Shown here one piece after another: positions 1-6,458 of a stretch of DNA of 8,740 nucleotides. Origin of the DNA: a bacterium (GTDB taxonomy: Bacteria; Sumerlaeota; Sumerlaeia; UBA8349); assembly GCA_013203855.1 (NCBI GenBank), contig JABMPG010000585.1:1-8740 (forward strand), given 5' to 3'. The number at the start of each line of letters is the position of its first letter. Within the stretch, counting starts at the first letter, position 1. A program made the position numbers and the translations under genes. A model generated the notes under the pieces. The model was not told the origin of the DNA. It did not search any database and saw nothing but the letters and a program-made list of their open reading frames with translations.

Positions 1-371
1 CCGAGAAGATCGGAGCCTCCCTGGCGATGAATGGCGCAGAGATTGCCGTTCTCGACTTCGAGGAACAGACAACGATTCTGTTCGTCGCGTTGAACGTGCG
101 CGCCGATGACGGAAAGACTTCCATCGGCCTCCGCGAGAAGATCGCCAATCTTGGCCGGTTTCGGAGACCGGACCTGACCGGTTTCAACGGCTTTCTTCAG
201 CCGCTCGAAGGTTTCGCGTTCTATCGGGAGCGGCCAGGGCGTGGTGCAGCACATGGCGCAGTTCGCGCAGGCGAAATCGCTATGCATGCGCAGGGCGCGG
301 ACCATCTTTCCGCTCACGGCCGGGCCTGTTCGTTTTCCCGAGGGATGTTTCTTGTTGGCTTTGGCGGACAC
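1..371 (-). CDS. YkgJ-type CxxCxxCC metal-binding protein (partial, 3' end outside window)
   Basis: The first 123 codons are visible; the gene runs off the left edge. The protein has a basic leader of about 30 residues, then CANCAMCC at residues 35-42, an exact CxxCxxCC motif, and further cysteines at 101 and 112 (CLFLE...LCAIH). This is the pattern of the YkgJ/UPF0153 family (Pfam CxxCxxCC), small cytoplasmic proteins thought to hold zinc or an Fe-S cluster; a related domain occurs in the flagellin methylase FliB. The substrate is unknown. The GTG start at 371 is chosen because AAAGGA lies 8 nt upstream and a stop codon (the GT9 stop) precedes it in frame; an internal ATG at 305 (residue 23) is an alternative. 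The gene begins 21 nt after the GT9 gene and is probably co-transcribed with it, so it might act on the same pathway, but that is inference. Family assignment is firm; function is not. Confidence 0.8.
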   Translation of the reverse strand, partial: MSAKANKKHPSGKRTGPAVSGKMVRALRMHSDFACANCAMCCTTPWPLPIERETFERLKKAVETGQVRSPKPAKIGDLLAEADGSLSVIGAHVQRDEQNRCLFLEVENGNLCAIHRQGGSDLL

Positions 372-379
372 GGGCAGTA

Positions 380-385
380 TCCTTT
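380..385 (-). promoter_or_regulatory. Shine-Dalgarno for the CxxCxxCC gene
   Basis: AAAGGA on the minus strand lies 8 nt before the GTG at 371. It is the main reason for choosing that GTG over the ATG at 305. Confidence 0.55.
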
Positions 386-392
386 CGCTGGA

Positions 393-1400
393 TCAGGCTT
401 CTCTGAGCATTTCCTGAACCGTCTCGACGATCCGTTCGGTGGGAATGTGACCGAGACAATCCCGCCCGAGAGGGCAGTCTTCCTGAAAACAGGGGGCGCA
501 GGGCTCGTCGATGGACAGATTTCTCTCGTTGGGCAGCAGGGGCATGATGCTCTTCGGGACCGGGCCGCTCAGCCACAGGAGAGGCGTTCCGACGGCCGAT
601 GCCATGTTTCGCGGGCCAGAATCGATCCCAACGAAGAGCAGGCAGCGGGCGAGCAGAGCGGCCTGAATCGGCATGGAGTGTTCGGTGATGACGCAGTTGG
701 GTTCGGACTTGAAAAGCCGCGTCTGGACGCGGTCCTTTCGATAGCCCAGAATGAGAAACCTTTCGCGAGGGAAACGGCGGACGACCTCGAGGGCCAGCAT
801 GGGTGTCCAACTTCGCGAAGATGATCCGCGCGAGTGGAGGTGGATCGCGATGGGGCGCTTCAGTCTCTTTCTTGTGAGAAACATCCCGGCCCGCCAGTTT
901 TCGCATTTCCCCGGATAATACTCGTAGTGAAGGGTCTCGGGTGTCACGCCAGCCACGCGGCAGGAGAGTTCGGCCCGGGAAAGGCCGTTCCGGAACTCCT
1001 GGAAACGGGTCTCTCTATCTCCGGAGAGGAGAAACCCGCGCGAGTCGGGGACGATTCTGTCGCCATCCCAGACGTTTCCCCGGCGTTCGACGGCGGGAAT
1101 CGCGGCGCAGAGGCGGGCGGCGTCCTCGGATTCGAAAATGTTGATGACGATGTCGAATCGTTCCTGGACCAGCGGGCCGAGAACCTTGGGGTGACAGTAG
1201 GGAATGCCGATGACACGGTCAACGTTCGGGTTGTTGCGGACGACAAAACGCCACTGTTTGAGCGTCAGATAGGTCAGGTGGGAGTCGGGAAACTCTGCCT
1301 TCAACCCCCGGAGGGCGGGGGTGGTGAAGAGAATATCACCCATAGCGCCGAGGCGGAAAACGAGTATCTTCTTCTTGTCGGGAGAGAGGGAAGGGGACAT
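393..1400 (-). CDS. Glycosyltransferase family 9 (heptosyltransferase-like)
   Basis: The product is 335 aa, normal for family GT9 (PF01075), cytoplasmic or membrane-associated GT-B enzymes that move heptose or another sugar from a nucleotide donor onto the lipopolysaccharide core or a related glycan. Residues 11-22 (ILVFRLGAMGDI) are the family's N-terminal strand and glycine loop. Residues 186-198 (IHLHSRG...SRSW) begin the second Rossmann domain. Residues 257-280 (VGIDSGPRNMASAVGTPLLWLSG, in two parts) form the donor site, and the C-terminal cysteines 301, 304, 309 and 315 match the frequent C-x2-C...C...C tail. The usual His in DSGPxH is Asn here. The ATG at 1400 is preferred because the family fold begins 10 residues later and a putative promoter covers the alternative GTG at 1484, which would add 28 residues; no good ribosome site supports either. 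The CxxCxxCC gene follows after 21 nt. The acceptor sugar cannot be predicted. Confidence 0.88.
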   Translation of the reverse strand: MSPSLSPDKKKILVFRLGAMGDILFTTPALRGLKAEFPDSHLTYLTLKQWRFVVRNNPNVDRVIGIPYCHPKVLGPLVQERFDIVINIFESEDAARLCAAIPAVERRGNVWDGDRIVPDSRGFLLSGDRETRFQEFRNGLSRAELSCRVAGVTPETLHYEYYPGKCENWRAGMFLTRKRLKRPIAIHLHSRGSSSRSWTPMLALEVVRRFPRERFLILGYRKDRVQTRLFKSEPNCVITEHSMPIQAALLARCLLFVGIDSGPRNMASAVGTPLLWLSGPVPKSIMPLLPNERNLSIDEPCAPCFQEDCPLGRDCLGHIPTERIVETVQEMLREA

Positions 1401-1474
1401 CCTGGTGAACGGTAGAGCACGATGCGGGACCGGCGGGGATTTGGCCGGAGCGTGCCGGACCGCGATCGCCGGGC

Positions 1475-1504
1475 ATTGTCCCACGGCCGGCTTTGACTTG
1501 GCAA
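1475..1504 (-). promoter_or_regulatory. Putative sigma70-type promoter for the GT9 operon
   Basis: On the minus strand TTGCCA (1504-1499), an 18-nt spacer and GACAAT (1480-1475) match 5/6 and 4/6 of the E. coli consensus. Transcription would start near 1468, about 70 nt before the ATG at 1400. Consensus use in this lineage is assumed. Confidence 0.35.
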
Positions 1505-1522
1505 CCGCTTTTCCGATATGGT
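1493..1522 (+). promoter_or_regulatory. Putative sigma70-type promoter for the GT-C gene
   Basis: TTGACT (1493-1498), an 18-nt spacer and TATGGT (1517-1522) match 5/6 and 4/6 of consensus. Transcription would start near 1529, just before the palindromic element at 1531. Its -35 box abuts the -35 box of the leftward promoter. Confidence 0.4.
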
Positions 1523-1530
1523 TTGAGGGT

Positions 1531-1602
1531 GCCGGTGCTTCTGTTCGTAGTTCAGCCTTCAGGCTGCTTCTTCAGTAAACGCACCGGCGGGGGCGCCGGT
1601 GC
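1531..1602. repeat. REP-like palindromic element with three complementary arms
   Basis: Arm A GCCGGTGC (1531-1538) and arm C GCCGGTGC (1595-1602) are identical, and both are the reverse complement of arm B GCACCGGC (1581-1588). B and C extend to a 9-bp stem with a GGGG loop (1590-1593). Between A and B sits a small hairpin, CAGCC-TTCA-GGCTG (1553-1566). The layout resembles dispersed palindromic (REP/MITE-like) elements of intergenic DNA; other copies would be needed to prove that and none is in this window. There is no T-tract after the B:C hairpin, so it is not a typical intrinsic terminator. It lies in the predicted leader of the GT-C gene. Confidence 0.55.
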
Positions 1603-1634
1603 CACAATTCCATCCCACGTGGACTAGCGTCGTT

Positions 1635-1638
1635 AGGA
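1635..1638 (+). promoter_or_regulatory. Shine-Dalgarno deciding the GT-C start
   Basis: AGGA lies 5 nt before the ATG at 1644. This favours the ATG over the in-frame GTG at 1599, which lies inside the palindromic element. Confidence 0.55.
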
Positions 1639-1643
1639 CCATC

Positions 1644-3413
1644 ATGGCAAACGGGGACGAAGAATTCTCTCCTGTGATTGTGTCAGACCAAACATTCCGC
1701 CGTTCGACGGCTTTCTGGCCACTTGTCCTGACTATGGCTCTCCTACCCGCGTTGCTGTGGAGCGGGTGGCTGGTTCAGCACCCGGTGCGGCGGATGTGGG
1801 AGGCGCTGGAGTATCCTTTTCAGCTCGATGCCGAGGAGGGGCATATTCTGGGCCAGGCACTGCGCCTAAGAAATGGCGAGGGGCTGTATCCGGCCATCGA
1901 AGAGCCGCCTTATGTGGTCGACAATTATCCTCCTCTCTATCCCGCTCTGTGGGCCCTGTTCGTCGACCCCGACGCGCCGTCGCTGACCGCGGGACGGTGG
2001 ATCAGTTTTCTCGCGTCGCTGGCCACGGCCTTGGCGGCGGTCCTGATCTGCGCCGGGGTGGCGATTCGAAGCACACACTCGCGTATGGGCGGAGATTCCG
2101 GTGAGTCCGGGGGCGGCCTGAAGTCTGTGCTACGGACGAGCGCCGTGTCACTTATTCCGCCCCTTGCGGCCGGATTGCTCTCCGCCTTCTTTTTCCTGAA
2201 CGCGCGGGAGGTGATCCGCTGGTCGGCTTACAGCCGGGTCGATCTTCTGGCCCTGGCATTGTCCGCCGTCGGGCTTGCGGCCTTTGTCTGGTCGGGAGAA
2301 GGACGCCGGCGTTGGTGGGGCTGGGGACCGTCGATCGCTCTTTTCGCCCTCAGCCTTCTGACGAAACAGACGTGTGTCGCCGCGCCTGCGGCCTGCCTGA
2401 CCTGGCTGCTTCTCGTGAACTGGCGTCGGGCCCTGATCTTCGGGGGATGGCTCGCCGCGGCCGCCCTCGTGCCCGTCGGGATTCTCTGCACCTGGACGGG
2501 CGGACGGTATTGGCTGCACACAGTGACCTACAATGAGAACGTGATGATCTGGAACGAGTACTTGCGGATCTGGCTGCCCTATATGACGCGGCTGCACGGT
2601 TACTTGCTGGCGGCGGGCGGAGTGGCGGGACTCTGGCTCGTCGGCTTTTCGCTTCTGGGACGCCGAGGCGTTCCGAAGGCGGAGCGGGACGGCGGAAACA
2701 CGAACTCCCGTCTCTTCTGGCTGCCCGTGCTTTACGCGCTTCTGAACGCGGGGATGACGCTGTCGCTTGCGAAGGCCGGATCGGCGGAGAATTACCTTCT
2801 CGAACCGGTCTTCGCGCTGGCCGTGCTGGCGGGCTGCGGACTGGCGGCGATGGCGCGGGAAATCGCGTGTCCCAGCGCCGGGAGAAGCGGGCGGACGATT
2901 CCTCTGGTGACGGTGGTCGCTTTCGTTTTGTGTCTTGTTCCGGTGACGTTTCACGTTCTACGTCACGTCACGGCCCGTTTGCCCAAGTCCGGCGAGACGC
3001 AACGGATCTATCTCCCGCGGATCTTCTACGGCAACGCGCCTCGGCCAACGGTAGAGGCGTATCAGGCTGGCCGGCGGGTGGTGCGGCTTCTCCAAGAGAG
3101 ACCGGGAGAATCTCTGAGCGAGGATCCGATCTACCTGCTGCGGGCCGGGAAAGAGATCGTCTTTCAGAATTTCATCATGACCCAACTGGCGGCGGAGAGG
3201 AAGTGGGACGACTCCGCGCTGGTGGAGCGGGCGCTGCGGGGCGAGTTCAGCGTGGTGGTGAGTCACGTTGATCTGTCGGATCCCGAGCAGTTCTTCAACC
3301 GGTACACACGGGCCCTGCGGGAAGCGCTGGCGGAGCGATACGAAGTACTGGAAATCCTGCGGCGCTCTCCCCCGCTCCAGACGATTTTCGTATATGTTCC
3401 GTCGTCGGATTGA
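1644..3413 (+). CDS. Polytopic GT-C-like glycosyltransferase (family 39/PMT-type architecture)
   Basis: The product is 589 aa with about ten hydrophobic segments (roughly residues 24-43, 120-139, 168-185, 199-216, 229-257, 263-284, 318-337, 356-376, 384-404 and 419-438) and a soluble C-terminal part of about 145 residues. The first periplasmic loop carries LDAEEG (61-66), in the position of the catalytic acidic motif of GT-C enzymes, then NGEGLYP and DNYPPLYP (93-100). Further family-like patches are SRVDLLALAL (197-206), LTKQT (239-243) and GSAENYLLEP (379-388). Such enzymes take a sugar from a polyprenyl-phosphate carrier and add it to a glycan, lipid or protein on the outer face of the inner membrane. 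Donor and acceptor are unknown. The gene diverges from the GT9 unit, suggesting a shared surface-glycan role. Class is confident; exact family (GT39, GT83 or a DUF2029-like group) is not. Confidence 0.78.
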   Translation: MANGDEEFSPVIVSDQTFRRSTAFWPLVLTMALLPALLWSGWLVQHPVRRMWEALEYPFQLDAEEGHILGQALRLRNGEGLYPAIEEPPYVVDNYPPLYPALWALFVDPDAPSLTAGRWISFLASLATALAAVLICAGVAIRSTHSRMGGDSGESGGGLKSVLRTSAVSLIPPLAAGLLSAFFFLNAREVIRWSAYSRVDLLALALSAVGLAAFVWSGEGRRRWWGWGPSIALFALSLLTKQTCVAAPAACLTWLLLVNWRRALIFGGWLAAAALVPVGILCTWTGGRYWLHTVTYNENVMIWNEYLRIWLPYMTRLHGYLLAAGGVAGLWLVGFSLLGRRGVPKAERDGGNTNSRLFWLPVLYALLNAGMTLSLAKAGSAENYLLEPVFALAVLAGCGLAAMAREIACPSAGRSGRTIPLVTVVAFVLCLVPVTFHVLRHVTARLPKSGETQRIYLPRIFYGNAPRPTVEAYQAGRRVVRLLQERPGESLSEDPIYLLRAGKEIVFQNFIMTQLAAERKWDDSALVERALRGEFSVVVSHVDLSDPEQFFNRYTRALREALAERYEVLEILRRSPPLQTIFVYVPSSD

Positions 3414-3484
3414 AGCGTGGTAATCTGGGGGCAAAGGATATGTCGTCTCCAAAGTCAAACTGAAGAGGGAGGCGAGACGAGTCT

Positions 3485-3706
3485 ATGGCGCATGAAAACT
3501 TTCGCATTCGGATTGGACGGGACGGTCGCATCTATTTCCTGACCCGGGATCTGGGCGAAGGGCGGATGATCGAGTTGCGGGAGATGCTCGAGGACGCTCT
3601 CGGGCCAGTGCAGGAAGTTCGCGTGGTCGAGGGAGGGGATCTCCCGCCCCCGGGCGTGGCGCTGGTCGAGGAAGAGAAAACCGAAGAGTTGAAAAAGAGA
3701 CACTGA
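3485..3706 (+). CDS. Small hypothetical protein, 73 aa
   Basis: I do not recognise this protein firmly. It is acidic and soluble, with a predicted strand pair FRIRIGRDGRIYFL (residues 6-19), a helix around 28-40 (ELREMLEDALG), a second strand QEVRVVEGG and a charged Lys/Glu tail. The strand-turn-strand-helix layout resembles small DUF2997-like proteins, but that comparison is by eye and weak. GGGAGG lies about 12 nt upstream of the ATG, a little far for a ribosome site, and a stop at 3461 bounds the frame. It lies 71 nt after the GT-C gene and may be co-transcribed with it. Its stop codon is 2 nt from the stop of the convergent GT26 gene, leaving no room for a terminator. Tight packing and a domain-like composition favour a real gene; the opposite-strand 156-aa ORF through here is less plausible. 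Confidence 0.6.
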   Translation: MAHENFRIRIGRDGRIYFLTRDLGEGRMIELREMLEDALGPVQEVRVVEGGDLPPPGVALVEEEKTEELKKRH

Positions 3707-3708
3707 GA

Positions 3709-4521
3709 TCAGCGGCCCGTCAACCGAGCCTTGAGAACCCGAAGGATGAAGCGTGCGTTTCCGAGGAGATAGCGTCGCCAGAGACGGCTTGGCTCGAGAA
3801 GCAGCCGGAACAGCCATTCCATTCCGATCCCGCGGACCCAAACCGGAGCGCGGGGGCGGCCGCTGTAGTACTCCAGAAGCGCGCCAACGCACCAGATGAC
3901 CGGCACATCGAGTTGCCCCGCCCATTGACGCGCCCAGATCTCCTGTCGCGGCGCGCTCATTCCCACCAACAGAATATCGGGCCGGGCCGCGCGGATTTGT
4001 CCGGCCACGGCGGGTTCCATTTCCTCATTCAGAAAACCATGATGGACTCCGACGATCCGGAGCCCGGGCGCGGCTTCACGCCATGACTGCGCGGCCGCTT
4101 CAGCCCGGCCCTCCTCTCCCCCAAGAAGAAACAGGCTCACGCCTTTTTCCGAACACTGTCTGCAGAGACCGACGATGAAATCTCCCGCATTCACCCGTTC
4201 GGGAACTGGATGGCCGAGTAAGCGAGACGCCCAGACCACGCCGTGGCCGTCGGCGTAGATCAGGTCGAAGTCGACAAGGGCGTCGCGGTAATTCTCATTG
4301 CATGCAGCCAGGTTCGAGCAATGGGCGTTCAGATAGGTGATGGAAAAGGGGGCGGGCTTCTTTCCAGAAGTTTCCTCTCCCCTCTTCGCTTTCTCCATCA
4401 CGAGATTCCTGAAGCCCTCGGTCGTGACCGGATGGAGACGGGCTTCGAGAAAGGGCACGCTGTCGGGATGGTCCGACGATCGGATTGTTTCGCTCAGGGA
4501 GTGGGATGAGAATGATTCCAC
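3709..4521 (-). CDS. WecG/TagA/CpsF family glycosyltransferase (GT26)
   Basis: The product is 270 aa, slightly over the usual ~245. Members transfer GlcA, ManNAcA or ManNAc-type sugars from UDP donors onto undecaprenyl-diphosphate-linked sugars at the cytoplasmic face of the membrane, in building enterobacterial common antigen, teichoic acid linkage units, capsule or exopolysaccharide. Family signatures run in order: TYLNAH (62-67), the catalytic-region Asp in IYADGHGVVWASRLLG (88-103), ERVNAGDF (108-115), LFLLGG (130-135), VGMSAPRQE (186-194), EYYSGRPRAP (217-226) and GMEWLFRLLLEP (233-244) with its basic tail. An open frame continues upstream to 4698 but overlaps mutL, so the GTG at 4521, 8 nt after the mutL stop, is taken as the start; a GTG at 4458 (249 aa) is also possible. 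Neither has a strong ribosome site, so translational coupling to mutL is likely. It is last in the fapA-mutL-GT26 unit. Confidence 0.88.
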   Translation of the reverse strand: MESFSSHSLSETIRSSDHPDSVPFLEARLHPVTTEGFRNLVMEKAKRGEETSGKKPAPFSITYLNAHCSNLAACNENYRDALVDFDLIYADGHGVVWASRLLGHPVPERVNAGDFIVGLCRQCSEKGVSLFLLGGEEGRAEAAAQSWREAAPGLRIVGVHHGFLNEEMEPAVAGQIRAARPDILLVGMSAPRQEIWARQWAGQLDVPVIWCVGALLEYYSGRPRAPVWVRGIGMEWLFRLLLEPSRLWRRYLLGNARFILRVLKARLTGR

Positions 4522-4529
4522 GTGGCTCT

Positions 4530-6452
4530 TTAAGCCTTGCGGCCGAACTGGCGGTCGAGTTGGTCCTTCTCCACGCGGATGAGAATAGGCCGGCCGTGCG
4601 GACAGGTAAAGGGAATGTGGGAAGTGAACATTTTCTCGATGAGGGCGAGCATCTCGTCGTGGCTCAGTTTTTGCCCTGCCTTGATCGCGGCGTGGCAAGC
4701 CATGCGGATCAGGATCTGATCGCGCAGCGCTTCCACGCCACCAAGCCCCTGGCGATAGGAGTTGGCCTCGTCGAGGAGGTCGTGAACGAGCCCCGCCACG
4801 TCGAGTTCGTCAAAGTCCGCGGGGAGGGCGGTCACGGTGTAGTGCCGTTCGTCGGTTGTTTCCAAGTCGAGCCCCATCTCGCGCAGGATGGGCGCAAGGG
4901 CCTCCATGGCGCCGGTGTCGGCCCGCGACACCTCGAACTCCATCGGGACAAGGAGGAACTGCCGGGACACGTTCTCGCGGCGCTGGGAGAGGAGGCGCTG
5001 GTAGAGAAGGCGCTCGTGGGCGGCATGCTGGTCAATCAGGACCAGATCCTCGCCCCACTCGGCGACGATGTAACTCTCGGCGATCTGGCCCAGAGGAGCG
5101 GGAAGGGGGCCATCCTCGCGTGCCAAGTCCTCAACGGGATGGCCAAGGGCGGGCGACAGCGGCAGGCGGGGGTCCAGTTCCCGAGGCGGTGGAAGAGGAC
5201 TCCGCAGCGATCTTCCAGTCGAGGTTCCGAACAGATCCCGTTGGGCCGGCCCAGTGTCGTATCGCGGCTTGAAGGGCGTAACGCCTTTTGGGGACGAGAC
5301 GAAAGGGAGCGAGGGATCGCGGAAACCGGCCGGGGAAGATGACTGGTAGAAATCGTGCGAGGCTTTGCTCCAGTCGGCGGTCGAACCGGTCGCTCCAATT
5401 GACGAGTTCTGCTCGGTTCTCGCGGGTTCCGATCCTTCCGGCAGGCTGATGGAGCGAACGAGGTCGGACCGATCCAGCGTTTCGTTTACGGCGCGATAGA
5501 GAAAGCCGGCGACCTTTCGCTCGTCCTCAAAGCGCACTTCCTCCTTGGTGGGGTGGACGTTCACATCCACTTCGCCAAGGTCGAGTTCGATATCGAGGAC
5601 CACGATGGGAAACCGTTGCTTCATCAGAAGGCCCTGGTAGGCTTCCTGAATCGGATAGGAGAGTTGCTTCGCGCTGATGGGGCGGCCGTTGACGAGAAGG
5701 TACTGCCAGCGCCGGTCCTTGCGGGAAGCCTCGGGACGGCAGGCGTAGCCTTTGATGCGGAACTCGCCGCGCTCATAGTTGACGGGCAGAAGTTTCCCCT
5801 GGACGGCCGATCCGAGCAGATCCTCGATCCGCTCGAGCATGTCCTGTCCAGACTGGAGTTCGAACCGGACGTTGCCTCCCCGAACGCATGTGAGGCCCAC
5901 TTCGGGATGACTCAGAGCCTGTTGGGTCAGGATCTCGACGGCAGCGTTGAACTCGGCGACGTGGCTCTTGAGGAACTTGAGGCGGGCGGGGGTGTTGTAG
6001 AAGAGATCGCGGACGTGGATGGTGGTCCCGATCGGGGTGCCGACCGGCTCGACCCGTTCGACCTTGCCGCCGGAAGCCAGGAGCCGCACGCCGGAGAGTG
6101 CGCCTTCGGGGCGGGTCAGGAGTTCGAAGCGCGAAACGGAAATAATGGAGGCCAGGGCTTCGCCACGGAAACCGCGGGTGGTGAGTTTTTCCAGGTCTTC
6201 GAACTCTCGGATTTTGCTCGTGCTGTGGCGAAGAATCGCGCGCTTGGCGTTTTCCTCATCCATGCCGCAACCATCGTCCTGAACGGTGATATTGCGGCAG
6301 TCCTGGCTGAGTTCGACGCGGATGTGGCGCGCGCCGGCATCGAAGGCGTTCTCCACGAGTTCCTTGACCGCGGAGGCGGGGCGCACGATCACCTCGCCGG
6401 CGGCGATCTTGTTGATGAGGGTCTGAGAAAGTATCTGGACCTGAGGACTCAT
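4530..6452 (-). CDS. mutL: DNA mismatch repair protein MutL
   Basis: The product is 640 aa, full length. MutL is the ATP-driven clamp that links MutS at a mismatch to strand incision. The GHKL ATPase domain shows KIAAGEV (15-21), ELVENAFDAGA (31-41) with catalytic Glu35, DDGCGM (59-64), RHSTSKI (75-81) and TRGFRGEAL (92-100). VNGRPI (254-259) and DVNVHPTKEEVRF (296-308) follow. A Pro/Ser-rich linker covers about 330-450. The C-terminal domain keeps the metal-site set of nicking MutLs: DQHAAHE (474-480), ACHAAIKA (585-592), CPHGRP (617-622) and FGR near the end (636-638). So this MutL probably nicks DNA itself. The last Glu of the DQHA(X)2E(X)4E motif is Gln485. QRDLF (404-408) in the linker resembles a sliding-clamp-binding peptide. 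The ATG is 6 nt after the fapA stop with a weak ribosome site, implying coupling. Confidence 0.97.
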   Translation of the reverse strand: MSPQVQILSQTLINKIAAGEVIVRPASAVKELVENAFDAGARHIRVELSQDCRNITVQDDGCGMDEENAKRAILRHSTSKIREFEDLEKLTTRGFRGEALASIISVSRFELLTRPEGALSGVRLLASGGKVERVEPVGTPIGTTIHVRDLFYNTPARLKFLKSHVAEFNAAVEILTQQALSHPEVGLTCVRGGNVRFELQSGQDMLERIEDLLGSAVQGKLLPVNYERGEFRIKGYACRPEASRKDRRWQYLLVNGRPISAKQLSYPIQEAYQGLLMKQRFPIVVLDIELDLGEVDVNVHPTKEEVRFEDERKVAGFLYRAVNETLDRSDLVRSISLPEGSEPARTEQNSSIGATGSTADWSKASHDFYQSSSPAGFRDPSLPFVSSPKGVTPFKPRYDTGPAQRDLFGTSTGRSLRSPLPPPRELDPRLPLSPALGHPVEDLAREDGPLPAPLGQIAESYIVAEWGEDLVLIDQHAAHERLLYQRLLSQRRENVSRQFLLVPMEFEVSRADTGAMEALAPILREMGLDLETTDERHYTVTALPADFDELDVAGLVHDLLDEANSYRQGLGGVEALRDQILIRMACHAAIKAGQKLSHDEMLALIEKMFTSHIPFTCPHGRPILIRVEKDQLDRQFGRKA

Positions 6453-6458
6453 ATCGGG

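Noticed and set aside
27..824. 265-aa plus-strand open frame
   Set aside because: It runs opposite the CxxCxxCC and GT9 genes, whose motifs are unmistakable, and looks like no known protein.
1401..1484. 28-residue N-terminal extension of the GT9 protein from GTG 1484
   Set aside because: The fold begins after the ATG at 1400, the extension is low-complexity, and it overlaps a putative promoter; not fully excluded.
1581..1602. Strong GC hairpin as an intrinsic terminator
   Set aside because: No run of T follows on either strand, and its position before a gene start fits a terminator poorly.
4522..4698. Upstream extension of the GT26 frame to an ATG at 4698
   Set aside because: It would overlap the end of mutL by about 170 nt, and the added residues are Pro/Arg-rich with no family similarity.
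4485..5342. 285-aa plus-strand open frame
   Set aside because: Antisense to the MutL C-terminal domain, with no independent support.
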